NCBI RefSeq assembly: GCF_030929555.1
Contig: NZ_JAVFVT010000046.1
Location: 1 to 64,000 of the forward strand
Length of the DNA stretch: 64,000 bases
Direction: 5' to 3'
DNA from: Paenibacillus sp. LHD-117
GTDB lineage: Bacteria > Bacillota > Bacilli > Paenibacillales > Paenibacillaceae
Below the pieces are notes generated by a model that was not told the DNA's origin, searched no databases, and worked only from the letters and a program-made list of their open reading frames with translations. Made by a program: the position numbers and the translations under genes. Positions within the stretch are counted from its first letter, which is position 1. Every line of letters begins with the position of its first letter. Below, piece after piece: positions 1-8,426 of the stretch.

Positions 1-110
1 CCTCCGCACCTATCCTCACGGACTAAGCACTATGTGTCGGCTATGTACTTCCGCCACCTGCGGTGTACTGGAGACTTTCACTCCTTAGTAGAGTGCGCTG
101 CCAAGCGCAC

Positions 111-155
111 AAAAAACGGAATGGAGCAGATATAACATCTGATCCATCCCGTTTT
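111..155 (-). terminator. Rho-independent terminator of the exonuclease gene
   Basis: An inverted repeat (AACGGaATGGAgCAGAT paired with ATCTGaTCCATcCCGTT, loop of about five bases) lies just past the stop codon of the exonuclease gene. It is followed on the minus strand by six T residues, the usual form of an intrinsic terminator. Bases 1-110 hold nothing I can identify. Confidence 0.8.
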
Positions 156-162
156 CATTTGT

Positions 163-1029
163 TTACCCGATCAACGCCACCAAACTTTTGAACTCCAGCT
201 CCTCGAACTTGCTGAGAACAAGATGGCGATCGTATAGCCAGCCGCAGCTGTCGATATGCGTATCAAGCGGCGCATCGCAGCGAATGGTCGCGAGCTCGCG
301 GGAGAGGTGCAGCATCTCGAGATCGGCCTCGATCTTCGCCCGGATCGTCTTCGAGACCGATTCCAGGTTCGCCAGCAGCCCGTCGATCGAGCCATGCTCC
401 TGAATCAGCTTATGGGCGGTTTTCTCGCCGATGCCTCGAACGCCGGGATAGTTATCGCTTGTATCGCCCATCAATCCTTTGATGTCGATCACTTGCGGCG
501 GCGTAAGCCCGCGCTCTTCCATCAAGACGAGCGGCGAGTACACCATATAATTGCCGATGCCCTTCTTCATAATCGCGACTGATACGCGCTCGTCCACCAA
601 CTGCAGCAGATCGTGGTCACCTGTCACGATGTATACGTCGGCGTACTCCTTGAATCGGTTCGCCAGCGTGCCGATGCAGTCGTCCGCTTCGAATCCTTCG
701 ATCCCAACGTTCGGCACGTTGAAGCTAGCCACCACTTCTTTCACGAGATCGAATTGCGGAATAAGATCCTCAGGCGCGTTCGGACGGTTGGATTTGTACC
801 CGTCGTATTGCTCCGTGCGGAACGTCTTGCTTCCCATATCCCAACAGCAGATCACATGCGTTGGATCGAATTTCGTTACGGCGTCCATAAAATACCGGAC
901 GAATCCATGCACCGCGTTCACCGGTATCCCGCTGCTTGTCCGGCGGATGCTGCCCGTGAACGAAGTCGCGAAGTACGCGCGGAACAAGATAGCCATGCCA
1001 TCGACCAACAATACTTTTTGACCGTTCAT
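163..1029 (-). CDS. ypcP: 5'-3' exonuclease, PIN/FEN-like (YpcP family)
   Basis: This 288-residue protein matches the stand-alone 5'-3' exonucleases related to the N-terminal domain of DNA polymerase I, which trim RNA primers and flaps during lagging-strand replication. Metal-binding acidic residues are visible at D10 (LLVDG), in FEADD (113-117) and in TGDHD (136-140). The helix-three-turn-helix DNA-binding motif is GDTSDNYPGVRGIGEKTA (188-205). The length fits the YpcP/ExoIX group and no polymerase domain follows. It is the last gene before a terminator and is separated from the aminotransferase gene by about 70 bases. Assignment to the family is firm; the exact in vivo role is inferred from relatives. 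Confidence 0.92.
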   Translation of the reverse strand: MNGQKVLLVDGMAILFRAYFATSFTGSIRRTSSGIPVNAVHGFVRYFMDAVTKFDPTHVICCWDMGSKTFRTEQYDGYKSNRPNAPEDLIPQFDLVKEVVASFNVPNVGIEGFEADDCIGTLANRFKEYADVYIVTGDHDLLQLVDERVSVAIMKKGIGNYMVYSPLVLMEERGLTPPQVIDIKGLMGDTSDNYPGVRGIGEKTAHKLIQEHGSIDGLLANLESVSKTIRAKIEADLEMLHLSRELATIRCDAPLDTHIDSCGWLYDRHLVLSKFEELEFKSLVALIG

Positions 1030-1101
1030 GCTTGGTTACAACTCCTACTCTATCCTTGCCCGTGCAAGGGGATTTTGATCGTTCGCTCCAAACCTGCTCT
1101 T

Positions 1102-2343
1102 CTATCCTACCACATCGGCCGCGCGAAGGAACCTTCCGATTCTTGCCGCCGCTTCCAGCAATCTCGTTTCGTCCTCGACCAAAGCGATTCGCACGTAACC
1201 GGCACCTTCATCGCCGAACGCTTCGCCCGGTATGACGACCACTCCGGACTGTCGAAGCATTTCCTGGGAAATAGTTCTGGAGTTCCATACCGCGCCGTCT
1301 TGTCCTCGAAGACTAGGAAGCTTAGCCCAGACGAACATCGTCGCCTTCGGGGCTTCGACATCCCAGCCTTCCTTCCGAAGCGCTTCCACAAACAAGTTCC
1401 TTCTTCGTTCGTACACGTCCGCGGCCTTCGCAGCTCCATTGCCTGCCGCGATCGCATCCCGCAAAGCGACGATGCCGGCCTCCTGCACGGGATCGAATAC
1501 GCCGTAGTCGATGTTTCCTTTGAGCTCCCGCAACGCTGCGACAGCGTCCCGATTGCCGACAAGAAAACCGATCCGGCAGCCTGCCATGTTAAAGCTTTTG
1601 GACAAGGAGTGGAACTCGACCGCTTGTTCGAGCGCGCCAGGCACCTGCAGAATGCTCGGCGGCTCGACGCCGTCGAAGCCCATCTCGGAGTAAGCCAGAT
1701 CGTGCACGACAAGCACGTCGTGCTTGCGCGCTTTCGCGATCAGCCGTTCGAAGAATGCCAGATCCGCTACGGCGGACAACGGATTGTTCGGATAGTTCAA
1801 CAGAATGAACGCGGCCTTGTCCCATACTTCTTCCACGATGGCGTCCAGATCCGGCAAGTAAGCATTCTCTTCGCGAAGCGGCAGGAATACAGGCTCGACG
1901 CCCGCTAACGCCAGCGAAGCTGCATAGATCGGATAACCGGGATCCGGCACGAACGCGGTATCTCCCGGGTCGCAGATGGCCATCGCGAGATGGGCAAGAC
2001 CGTCCTGCGAGCCCATGAGCGTCACGATTTCATGGGCAGGATCGACTTGCACGCCGAAGCGATGGGCCATCCAAGCAGCGGCTTGTTCCCGGAACGGCAA
2101 TCCACTGCTAGTCGCTGGATAAGCATACATATCTTCCCTTAATGCAGCCTCGCTTAAAGCTTGACGCACATGTTCGGTCGGCGGCTGATCCGGGCTGCCG
2201 ATTCCAAGATCAATGATATCGAGACCGTTAGCCGCTGCTTCCCGCTTCCAAGCCGCGACTTCGGCGAAGATCGAGGATCCGAGCAACGACAGCCGATTCG
2301 CGCGGAAGCGCAACTTCCCCGTTCGGCTCATTTGTTCCCCCAT
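1102..2343 (-). CDS. PLP-dependent aminotransferase, class I/II (LL-DAP aminotransferase-like)
   Basis: This fold-type I aminotransferase has about 413 residues. Visible motifs are the NYPNNP substrate/PLP loop (183-188), HDLAYS (214-219), the PLP-binding lysine K249 in SLSKSFNMAG, and the downstream arginine in GCRIGF. The pattern resembles LL-diaminopimelate and related aspartate-family aminotransferases, but the amino donor cannot be set from sequence alone. The start overlaps the end of the upstream YusI-like gene by 16 bases, so the two are probably co-translated. A second methionine four codons in is an alternative start. A 431-codon ORF on the opposite strand here is only a shadow. Confidence 0.88.
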   Translation of the reverse strand: MGEQMSRTGKLRFRANRLSLLGSSIFAEVAAWKREAAANGLDIIDLGIGSPDQPPTEHVRQALSEAALREDMYAYPATSSGLPFREQAAAWMAHRFGVQVDPAHEIVTLMGSQDGLAHLAMAICDPGDTAFVPDPGYPIYAASLALAGVEPVFLPLREENAYLPDLDAIVEEVWDKAAFILLNYPNNPLSAVADLAFFERLIAKARKHDVLVVHDLAYSEMGFDGVEPPSILQVPGALEQAVEFHSLSKSFNMAGCRIGFLVGNRDAVAALRELKGNIDYGVFDPVQEAGIVALRDAIAAGNGAAKAADVYERRRNLFVEALRKEGWDVEAPKATMFVWAKLPSLRGQDGAVWNSRTISQEMLRQSGVVVIPGEAFGDEGAGYVRIALVEDETRLLEAAARIGRFLRAADVVG

Positions 2344-2702
2344 GCGGCTTCGTACTGATCTTCCTTGTAGCCGACGGTGACCTGTTTGCCGTCCGTGACG
2401 ATCGGACGTTTGATCAGCATGCCGTGGCGGGACAGTAACTCAAGCTTCTCATCTTCGCTCATTGCGGGCAGCTTGTCCTTCAAACCAAGCTCGCGGTATA
2501 CTTCACCCGACGTATTGAACAGCTTCTTCAGATCCATTCCGCCGATGCGCAGCAATTCCTTCAGCTCAGCGACTGTCGGCGTATCCTCGTTAATGTCGCG
2601 CAGGGTCACTTCGTTCCCTTTCGCCTTCAGAGACTTTACCGCGGCTTTGCAAGTGCTGCATTTCGGATATTGAATAATTGTAACCTTGCGTTCGTTGCCC
2701 AA
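2328..2702 (-). CDS. ArsC/Spx-family thioredoxin-fold protein (YusI-like)
   Basis: This 124-residue protein is of the arsenate reductase/Spx superfamily. It carries an N-terminal CxxC redox pair (YPKCSTC, residues 13-19), the FNTSG segment and the LIKRPIV motif typical of the fold. The arrangement is closest to Bacillus YusI, whose function is unsettled. It lacks the HX2CX3CR-type loop of thioredoxin-coupled arsenate reductases, so arsenate reduction should not be assumed. A role in thiol redox chemistry is plausible. The stop overlaps the following aminotransferase start. Confidence 0.85.
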   Translation of the reverse strand: MGNERKVTIIQYPKCSTCKAAVKSLKAKGNEVTLRDINEDTPTVAELKELLRIGGMDLKKLFNTSGEVYRELGLKDKLPAMSEDEKLELLSRHGMLIKRPIVTDGKQVTVGYKEDQYEAAWGNK

Positions 2703-2775
2703 TTTAGATGTAACTCCCTTCTTCTAACCTTTCCCATGATTGGCTTGTTTCAATCTATTTTGTTGCGGCTCGAAA

Positions 2776-3762
2776 CTACATGCCTTCGCCGCGAAGCAGC
2801 CGCTCCAGCTTCAGCAGCTCCGGCGGGAGCGGCGCATGCCATTCCATCCGTTCCCGTGTCATGGGATGCGTAAATCCGAGCGTCTCGGCATGCAGCGCCT
2901 GCCTCCCCGCGGCCTGCTCCCAGCTTTCCGCTCCGCCGTCATCCGGTCCGTACAGCTTGTCGCCGATCAGCGGGCAGCCGATATGGCGCATATGGACGCG
3001 GATCTGATGGGTTCGCCCGGTTTCCAGCTTTAGCCGAACGGCCACTGCCAGCTTACCCTCCGACTCGAACGACTCTACCACCTCGTAATGCGTCACCGAG
3101 GGATAACCGTCCCCCCTCACCACGCGCAAATGCGGCCGATCCGTATCCCGATCGATCGGTTCGTTGACGGTACCGCGGAGCGGCTCAGGCAACCCGTAAA
3201 CATAAGCCCGGTACAGCTTGTCCACTTCCCCGGCTTGCAACTGCTCCGATACTTGCTGGTGGACGTAACCGGTTTTCGCGATCGCGACCAGACCGGACGT
3301 GTCTTCGTCCAGCCGATGGATCGGCCTGAACCGCACACGTTCGCCTCGCGACTTCCAGTGATGGACGACCGCGTTCGCGAGCGTGCCCGTATAGTGCCCG
3401 TGCGTCGGATGGACGACGATACCGGCCGGTTTGTTGACGATGAGCAGACTGTCGTCCTCGAAGACAATGTCCAGCGGAAGCGCCTCCGGCAAAATATCGT
3501 CTGACTCCTCGCGTTCCATGCGGAGCCGGATAACATCTCCTTCCGACACCTTCGCGGAAGTGTATACCCGGCATTCGTTCAAGGTCAGGCCATGCTCCGT
3601 CAGCTTCACCTGGGACAGCAGCTTGCGGGAGACGCCGAGGCGCCTCTCGAGTACCGTCCTTACATCCTTGCCGTGATCTTGGGCGGAGACGATCGCGACG
3701 AGCGGATCATAATAGCGCAAGCTTAACGCTTCCGCGTTTGCGAATTCATCCATGCGAGACAC
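2776..3762 (-). CDS. RluA-family pseudouridine synthase
   Basis: This 328-residue RNA pseudouridine synthase has an N-terminal S4-like RNA-binding segment (about residues 20-85) and a RluA catalytic domain. The active-site motif HRLDEDTSGL lies at 149-158 with catalytic Asp152. The segments LLIVNKPAG (106-114) and GRTHQIRVHMRHIGCPLIGD are also diagnostic. The target, 23S rRNA or tRNA uridines, cannot be told from sequence, since bacilli carry several RluA paralogues. It directly follows the cobalamin adenosyltransferase gene with essentially no gap, so the two look co-transcribed. Confidence 0.92.
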   Translation of the reverse strand: MSRMDEFANAEALSLRYYDPLVAIVSAQDHGKDVRTVLERRLGVSRKLLSQVKLTEHGLTLNECRVYTSAKVSEGDVIRLRMEREESDDILPEALPLDIVFEDDSLLIVNKPAGIVVHPTHGHYTGTLANAVVHHWKSRGERVRFRPIHRLDEDTSGLVAIAKTGYVHQQVSEQLQAGEVDKLYRAYVYGLPEPLRGTVNEPIDRDTDRPHLRVVRGDGYPSVTHYEVVESFESEGKLAVAVRLKLETGRTHQIRVHMRHIGCPLIGDKLYGPDDGGAESWEQAAGRQALHAETLGFTHPMTRERMEWHAPLPPELLKLERLLRGEGM

Positions 3763-4353
3763 TCATTTCTTCCGTTCTTTTTTTCCTTTTCCCTTGCGGA
3801 ACACTTCCGCGCTCCGGATATATTCCGTGTCCGGCTCGCCAAGCTTGGCATTCGCCAGCCGGGCAGCCGCGAACAAGAAGTCGGACAGCCGGTTCAAATA
3901 AACGAGCACGTCCCCGTTGATCGGATGTTCGCCTGCGAGCGTCACGACGCGGCGCTCGGCGCGCCTGCACACCGTTCTGCAAACGTGAAGCATGGAAGAA
4001 GCGGCGCTTCCGCCCGGGAGAATAAATCTCGTAATTTCCGGAGTCTCCGCAACGTAACCATCCATCCACTCCTCCAGCCGCGCCGCCGGGATTCCGTCCA
4101 TCTTGAAGGGAGCCCCTTCCTTCGCATAAGCCAGATCGGAGCCGCAATCGAACAGCTCCTGCTGGATGTCGACGAGTCTGCCGGCAAGTTCGCGCAGTGG
4201 CTCATGCCTATTTAATTCCGCCGCGGCCAATCCGACGAAGCTATTCAATTCGTCGATCGTGCCGTAGGCTTCCACTCGCGAATCGTCCTTGCGGACTCTT
4301 CCGCCGATAAGCGATGTTTCTCCCTTATCTCCGGTCTTCGTATACAACTGCAT
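3763..4353 (-). CDS. ATP:cob(I)alamin adenosyltransferase, PduO type
   Basis: This enzyme transfers the adenosyl group of ATP to cob(I)alamin, making coenzyme B12. The PduO-type signature TKTGDKGETSL sits at the N-terminus, followed by the YGTIDELNSF and CRRAER motifs that line the ATP and corrin site. I place the start at the ATG at 4353 because GGGAGG lies about nine bases upstream. A longer frame opening at 4392 runs into a solitary repeat half-site. The resulting protein is about 196 residues, normal for the family. The C-terminus is a basic Lys/Arg tail. It lies just upstream of the RluA gene. Confidence 0.92.
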   Translation of the reverse strand: MQLYTKTGDKGETSLIGGRVRKDDSRVEAYGTIDELNSFVGLAAAELNRHEPLRELAGRLVDIQQELFDCGSDLAYAKEGAPFKMDGIPAARLEEWMDGYVAETPEITRFILPGGSAASSMLHVCRTVCRRAERRVVTLAGEHPINGDVLVYLNRLSDFLFAAARLANAKLGEPDTEYIRSAEVFRKGKGKKERKK

Positions 4354-4377
4354 ATCCCCGCTCCTCCCAAGCCCGCT

Positions 4378-4390
4378 GGACTTTTTGAAC
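4378..4390. repeat. Solitary half-site of the GTTCAAAAAGTCC repeat
   Basis: GGACTTTTTGAAC followed by ATACA matches the terminal inverted repeat of the element at 6960-7227. Only one end is present here, in the intergenic space upstream of the adenosyltransferase gene. It may be a relic left after deletion or recombination. Confidence 0.6.
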
Positions 4391-4400
4391 ATACATTGTT

Positions 4401-4440
4401 ACAACAAACAGCAGGCCGGACGCGCGTCCTGACCTGCTGA
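4401..4440 (-). terminator. Intrinsic terminator of the alaRT-like operon
   Basis: A CAGCAGG...CCTGCTG stem with an inner GGAC/GTCC stem lies right after the aminotransferase stop codon. It is followed on the minus strand by a T-rich stretch (TTTGTTGT). Confidence 0.75.
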
Positions 4441-4448
4441 AGCCTTTA

Positions 4449-5663
4449 TCATCGATTCAACTTGTAAACGAAATTGCCGATGCGTTCGATCGCTTCCGTC
4501 AGCTGGGTGACGGAAGTGGCGTACGAGCACCGTAGATGCCCTTCCCCGCCGAGGCCGAACACGTCGCCCGGAACAGCGGCGACTCCCGCTTCTTCCAGCA
4601 GGCGCTGCGCGAATACCTCGCTGCTCAGCCCCGTCGAAGCAACCGAAGGGAACGCGTAGAAGGCGCCTTGCGGCTCATGGCATTCAAGCCCGATGTCACG
4701 GAAGCCCTTCACGACGAGCCGGCGCCGCTGGTTGTACGACTCCACCATGCGGTCCTTTTCCTCTAAGCCGTGATGAAGCGCTTCGAGCGCCGCGTACTGC
4801 GCCATGATCGGCGCGCACATGACGGTGTACTGATGGATCTTGAGCATCGCGGACAGCAGCTCGGGATGTCCGCACATGTACCCGAGGCGCCAGCCCGTCA
4901 TCGCGAACGCCTTGGAGAAGCCGCTGACGAGAATGGTGCGGTCTTTCATGCCGGGAACGGCCGCGAAGCTCACGTGTTTGGAGCCGTACGTCAACTCGGC
5001 GTAAATTTCGTCAGAGATGACGATGAGGTCGTTTTCTTCGACGACTTTCGCGATCGGCAGCCAATCCTCGTACGTCATGATGCCGCCGGTCGGGTTGCTC
5101 GGATAACATAAGATAAGTACTTTGGAACGCGGCGTGATCGCCTTCCGAAGCGCTTCGGCCGTCAGCTTGAACTCGTCGGCCGCGAACGTCTCGATGCCGA
5201 CCGGAACGCCGCCGCTAAGCGCCGTAATCGGAGAATACGAGATGTAGCACGGCTCGGGAATAAGTATCTCGTCGCCTGGCGCAATCAAAGCGCGCAAAGC
5301 GAGATCGATCGCTTCGCTTCCGCCCACGGTTACGATCACTTCGCTCGCCGGGTTGTATTCAACGTCGAACGAGTAGTTTAAGTATTGGCAAATAGCTTCG
5401 CGCAGCTCCGGCATGCCCGCGTTCGACGTATATTGCGTTTTTCCCGTCTCGAGCGCGTACACCGCCGCTTCCCGGACATGCCAAGGCGTAACGAAATCCG
5501 GCTCTCCTACACCAAGGGTAATGACGTCCTTGCGCGTGCTCACCAAATCAAAAAACCGGCGGATGCCCGACGGTTTGATGCCCCTGACCAGCGGAGACAA
5601 ATACTCGCTCATCGATTGCCGCCGCAGTAGGCCCGAGGTTCCTTCCAGCTCCTCTTTCATCAT
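4449..5663 (-). CDS. alaT: Aminotransferase class I/II (AlaT/YugH-like)
   Basis: This aminotransferase of about 404 residues (from the ATG at 5663) has the PSNPTGG loop (188-194), the PLP lysine in SGFSKAFAMTGWRLG (about K251) and the downstream SDEIYAEL segment. It follows an Lrp/AsnC regulator gene, the same order as alaR-alaT (yugG-yugH) of Bacillus subtilis, where the enzyme acts as an alanine transaminase. The alanine assignment is inferred from this context; other aspartate-family substrates remain possible. Two neighbouring ATG codons and an upstream GTG at 5672 are alternative starts. I chose 5663 because an AAGGTGG sequence lies about five bases upstream. Confidence 0.85.
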   Translation of the reverse strand: MMKEELEGTSGLLRRQSMSEYLSPLVRGIKPSGIRRFFDLVSTRKDVITLGVGEPDFVTPWHVREAAVYALETGKTQYTSNAGMPELREAICQYLNYSFDVEYNPASEVIVTVGGSEAIDLALRALIAPGDEILIPEPCYISYSPITALSGGVPVGIETFAADEFKLTAEALRKAITPRSKVLILCYPSNPTGGIMTYEDWLPIAKVVEENDLIVISDEIYAELTYGSKHVSFAAVPGMKDRTILVSGFSKAFAMTGWRLGYMCGHPELLSAMLKIHQYTVMCAPIMAQYAALEALHHGLEEKDRMVESYNQRRRLVVKGFRDIGLECHEPQGAFYAFPSVASTGLSSEVFAQRLLEEAGVAAVPGDVFGLGGEGHLRCSYATSVTQLTEAIERIGNFVYKLNR

Positions 5664-5680
5664 AAGCGCCACCTTCTATG

Positions 5681-6172
5681 TTACGGCGAAACCATCAACC
5701 GATGGTCACCTTCGTGTTCCTCGAAGATGATGCCGTCTTGTTTGTATTTTTTAAGGATAAAAAAGGTCTTGGTCGACAATACCGCATCGATCGGCGAAAG
5801 CTTGTTGGATACGAAAGAGGCGACTTCCTTCAGGTTCTTCCCTTCGATCTCCACGAGCAGATCGTATGCGCCGGACATCAGGTAAACGGATTTCACTTCG
5901 GGATAGAGATAGATGCGTTCCGCGATGCCCTCGAAGCCTCTGCCGCGTTCCGGGGTAATCTGTACCTCGATCAGCGCGGTTACCTTCTCGTCATCCACCT
6001 TGCTCCAGTTCACGACGGTCGCGTATTTCACGATCACGTGGTTATCTTCCATCGCGGCGATCGCTTCCTTCACGTCCGCTGTCGGCACCCCAAGCATCGT
6101 CGCGATCAGCTCCGCGTCCCTTCGGGCGTCTTCCTTCAGCAGCTCCAACACTTTCAATTGTAGTTCCGTCAT
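5681..6172 (-). CDS. alaR: Lrp/AsnC-family transcriptional regulator (AlaR-like)
   Basis: This 163-residue regulator has an N-terminal winged helix-turn-helix (about residues 5-60) and a C-terminal RAM/AsnC ligand-binding domain (about 65-150), which in this family binds amino acids and drives octamer assembly. It sits directly upstream of the AlaT-like gene with a 17-base gap, which suggests it controls alanine or branched amino acid metabolism and possibly its own operon. The length is normal. The ligand cannot be told from sequence. Confidence 0.9.
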   Translation of the reverse strand: MTELQLKVLELLKEDARRDAELIATMLGVPTADVKEAIAAMEDNHVIVKYATVVNWSKVDDEKVTALIEVQITPERGRGFEGIAERIYLYPEVKSVYLMSGAYDLLVEIEGKNLKEVASFVSNKLSPIDAVLSTKTFFILKKYKQDGIIFEEHEGDHRLMVSP

Positions 6173-6242
6173 CCCAAAACTCCTTCCGGCTCGCCTCTAG
6201 GTTATAACGAATATTTTACAAGAAATTAGCGGTTCCTGCAAA

Positions 6243-6273
6243 GAGAAAAAAGAAAAGACCCCGAGGGGTCTTT
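6243..6273 (-). terminator. Intrinsic terminator after the coat protein pair
   Basis: The hairpin AAGACCCC-GA-GGGGTCTT starts within the last codon of the coat protein gene. A T-rich run follows on the minus strand. Confidence 0.8.
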
Positions 6274-6661
6274 ACATGAAGTGTGGCTGATGCGAAGATT
6301 GGCCCGATTGGTGCTGGCCGGCCGGCACATACATCGACTGAGGCTGGTTGCCCAGGTTCTGCTGCAGGAATTGTTTGGTCTTTTGCTGCGTCTGCTTGTA
6401 CTCCTGCGCCTGCTTGTCCAGCTCTTGTCGCAGCGCAGGAGATGACGCGGTGTACATGTTGCTCTGCTGCATTGCCTGGTACAGCTGGCCTTGCGCCGTT
6501 AGCGTATTGTTCATCAGCTTGGTGAACAGCTGCCGCATGTCGGGGCAAGTCGATTCGGTCGCCGCCGTCGCGTATTCGCGCACGACGCGCTTCAGATCGG
6601 CCAATACGGTTGACGCCAGGTCTTCTTCCGTCAGAATCTGCTGGTTTTGCTGTTGATACAT
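6272..6661 (-). CDS. Spore coat protein, CotF family
   Basis: This 129-residue protein has the CotF-like ferritin-type helical segment typical of small coat-associated proteins (LTEEDLASTVLADLKR, then a TKLMNNTLTAQGQLYQAM helix). The ends are Gln-rich. The start at 6661 is set by GGAGGG six to eight bases upstream; a longer frame to 6694 lacks such a site. It forms a pair with the shorter CotF-like gene just upstream and is probably expressed late in sporulation in the mother cell. That timing is inferred from the family; I see no clear sigma-K or sigma-E promoter. Confidence 0.82.
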   Translation of the reverse strand: MYQQQNQQILTEEDLASTVLADLKRVVREYATAATESTCPDMRQLFTKLMNNTLTAQGQLYQAMQQSNMYTASSPALRQELDKQAQEYKQTQQKTKQFLQQNLGNQPQSMYVPAGQHQSGQSSHQPHFM

Positions 6662-6704
6662 TCGTAATCCCTCCACAAAGTAAGTTAACGGCAATTGCGA
6701 CGGT

Positions 6705-6926
6705 TTATTGCGGCTGCGTAGGCGCCATTTGCTGATGATGAGTGATGGCGTGCATGAGCGAATCGTAGTGCTGCTGGTGCATTTGGATCATCTGCGAGCA
6801 GACGTTGCGGATCGCCGGCGTCGTCGCCACGGATACAGTGGCCGCGCATTGCTTCAAGAGCAGGTCTTCGTTAGACATGGAATCAACCGCATACTCGAGT
6901 TCTTTGGCTGTCATTGGCTGTAGCAA
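6705..6926 (-). CDS. Small CotF-like spore coat protein
   Basis: This 73-residue helical protein contains LEYAVDSMSNEDLLLKQCA and a HQQHYDSLMHAITHH segment, which resemble half of a CotF domain. I place the start at the TTG at 6926, with GGGAGG nine bases upstream. A longer open frame to 7085 runs through the MITE-like repeat and is unlikely to be translated. It precedes the larger CotF protein by 43 bases and probably shares its transcript and terminator. Confidence 0.75.
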   Translation of the reverse strand: MLQPMTAKELEYAVDSMSNEDLLLKQCAATVSVATTPAIRNVCSQMIQMHQQHYDSLMHAITHHQQMAPTQPQ

Positions 6927-6959
6927 GGTGAGGTTCCTCCCTTTATATTGGTGTATGCC

Positions 6960-7227
6960 TTCTAGAGGTTGTTCAAAAAGTCCACTTTTGATCACGAAGT
7001 ATACCAAGTAGCATATTCGACATCGAATATTGAATTTAGCCGAAACTAAGCGAATGCTTACGAAGTATGTTTCCTCCGGAAACATTGCAGGTGCTCACGT
7101 AGCTTACACTACGCTCCGCTCCTCATTTTCTAGCTTCATCCAATCTTCTACAGCGTTTTTTGAAAAAACGCAGCATCGTAAGCATACGCTCAGCTGAAAA
7201 CCGGACTTTTTGAACATACACTTCTAG
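6960..7227. repeat. MITE-like palindromic element with GTTCAAAAAGTCC ends
   Basis: A block of about 245 bases is bounded by inverted GTTCAAAAAGTCC (6971-6983) and GGACTTTTTGAAC (7203-7215). The similarity continues inward (TTTTgA against TcAgctgAAAA). A second nested inverted repeat, GCTTACGA against TCGTAAGC, lies inside. The hexamer TTCTAG occurs on both outer sides (6960-6965 and 7222-7227) and could be a target duplication. No coding sequence is present. Solitary ends occur at 4378-4390 and 47804-47823. Mobility is inferred from this structure only. Confidence 0.65.
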
Positions 7228-7265
7228 GTTTGCTTTCGCGTTTTCGCGCCTTCCGTATTATGAGC

Positions 7266-8426
7266 TTAATCCGGCAAATTATGTGCGGCCTGCAAATCAT
7301 ATTTGCCAGAGTCGGACAATTGGAACTTCACGTCGATTTCCGCAAGGAATTTCGGATCGGGCACCCAATCCTTATCTTTGATATGCGAGTGCCAAAATCG
7401 GTTATGGTACCGATACAGCCTATGTTCCAGCTCCAGGAAGTCGACGCCCTTCTTGATTCCGATCTCGTACAACGATTGAATTTGTCCGCGTACCGTCTCT
7501 TCGATGGAGGATTCGATTTGTCCCGCGGTCATCTCGCCGTCGAGTTCGATCAGGCTTCCGGTGAGGGAGACGTTCAAACGGAAGCGGGGCTCTTCCCCTG
7601 CCGTGTCGATATCTACGCCGTACTTCGCGTCTTTGATCGAGACTGTGCCGGTATGGCCGTCGGCATTGGCTTCCAAATACACTTTATGGAAATCCTCGTT
7701 CAGCCATCGCAGCCCGATGACCGATTTTTCGGCGAAATAACCCAAGTACTTATAATCCTTAAACACGAACAACCCTGAAATGAGCTGAGTGCTGATCGGC
7801 TTCTTCCCTTTTTTCCAGTAGGTTTGACTGCTATTGATGACAGGAAGCAACGTCAATTCGCAAGGTTCCTTGATCGTCTGCACCGCCAGCTGCATCTGGA
7901 GCGGTTCAATAAACGTGTATTGGTCTTCATGGGGCTTCGGAGCGTACATCACGCTATACAAGTGCGATTGGTTGAAGAAATTTTCCGTCGTGAAAATATC
8001 TTCGATCGGACTGGTCGTCCCGAAAATTAAGGACGTATACCGGGATGCCCGTTGCCGGTTGAGCGCGTCGAGTACGTCGTCGATTTTGCCAGTGGCCCTT
8101 TCATGGATGATCACCGTTTTTAGATGCTCGAGATTGATGGACGAATATCCCCCGCGCATCAAATCGTAGAGGGCTAGCAGGGTAGATTTTCCTTTACCTC
8201 TCCCGAGCCACGTCTCCGCGGGAATGCTTGCCGGCGATTCGCTTTTTGCGATGGAAGCGAAGTTGAGCATTTGACCGTATAAAATCATCTGGCCGTCTTG
8301 ATAATCGATGCCGATCGCCGATACGTAGCTGACATCCTGCAGGTTCACTTCGTCCCAGCATCCGGGAAGCAAGATTAATAAAGCCGCGAGAACCCATACG
8401 GAAATGGTTTTTCGCATTCGTTTCAT
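7266..8426 (-). CDS. gerAC: Spore germination lipoprotein, GerAC family
   Basis: This 386-residue protein is the C subunit of a nutrient germinant receptor. It starts with a lipoprotein signal peptide ending in the lipobox LPGC (about residues 16-19), followed by the WDEVNLQDVSYVSAIGIDY motif typical of GerAC/GerBC proteins. The start at 8426 has GGAGG eight bases upstream and overlaps the end of the GerAA-like gene in an ATGA, implying translational coupling. It is the last gene of the B-A-C ordered operon. The protein should be anchored on the outer face of the inner spore membrane. The germinant is not predictable. Confidence 0.9.
   Translation of the reverse strand: MKRMRKTISVWVLAALLILLPGCWDEVNLQDVSYVSAIGIDYQDGQMILYGQMLNFASIAKSESPASIPAETWLGRGKGKSTLLALYDLMRGGYSSINLEHLKTVIIHERATGKIDDVLDALNRQRASRYTSLIFGTTSPIEDIFTTENFFNQSHLYSVMYAPKPHEDQYTFIEPLQMQLAVQTIKEPCELTLLPVINSSQTYWKKGKKPISTQLISGLFVFKDYKYLGYFAEKSVIGLRWLNEDFHKVYLEANADGHTGTVSIKDAKYGVDIDTAGEEPRFRLNVSLTGSLIELDGEMTAGQIESSIEETVRGQIQSLYEIGIKKGVDFLELEHRLYRYHNRFWHSHIKDKDWVPDPKFLAEIDVKFQLSDSGKYDLQAAHNLPD

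Noticed and set aside
613..1908. 431-codon plus-strand ORF
   Set aside because: It is antisense to the exonuclease and aminotransferase genes, has no ribosome binding site and no recognisable domain; it reflects the high GC content.
6705..7085. 126-codon version of the small coat protein
   Set aside because: The extra N-terminal part is translated from the MITE-like repeat and lacks a ribosome binding site; a TTG at 6926 has a good one.
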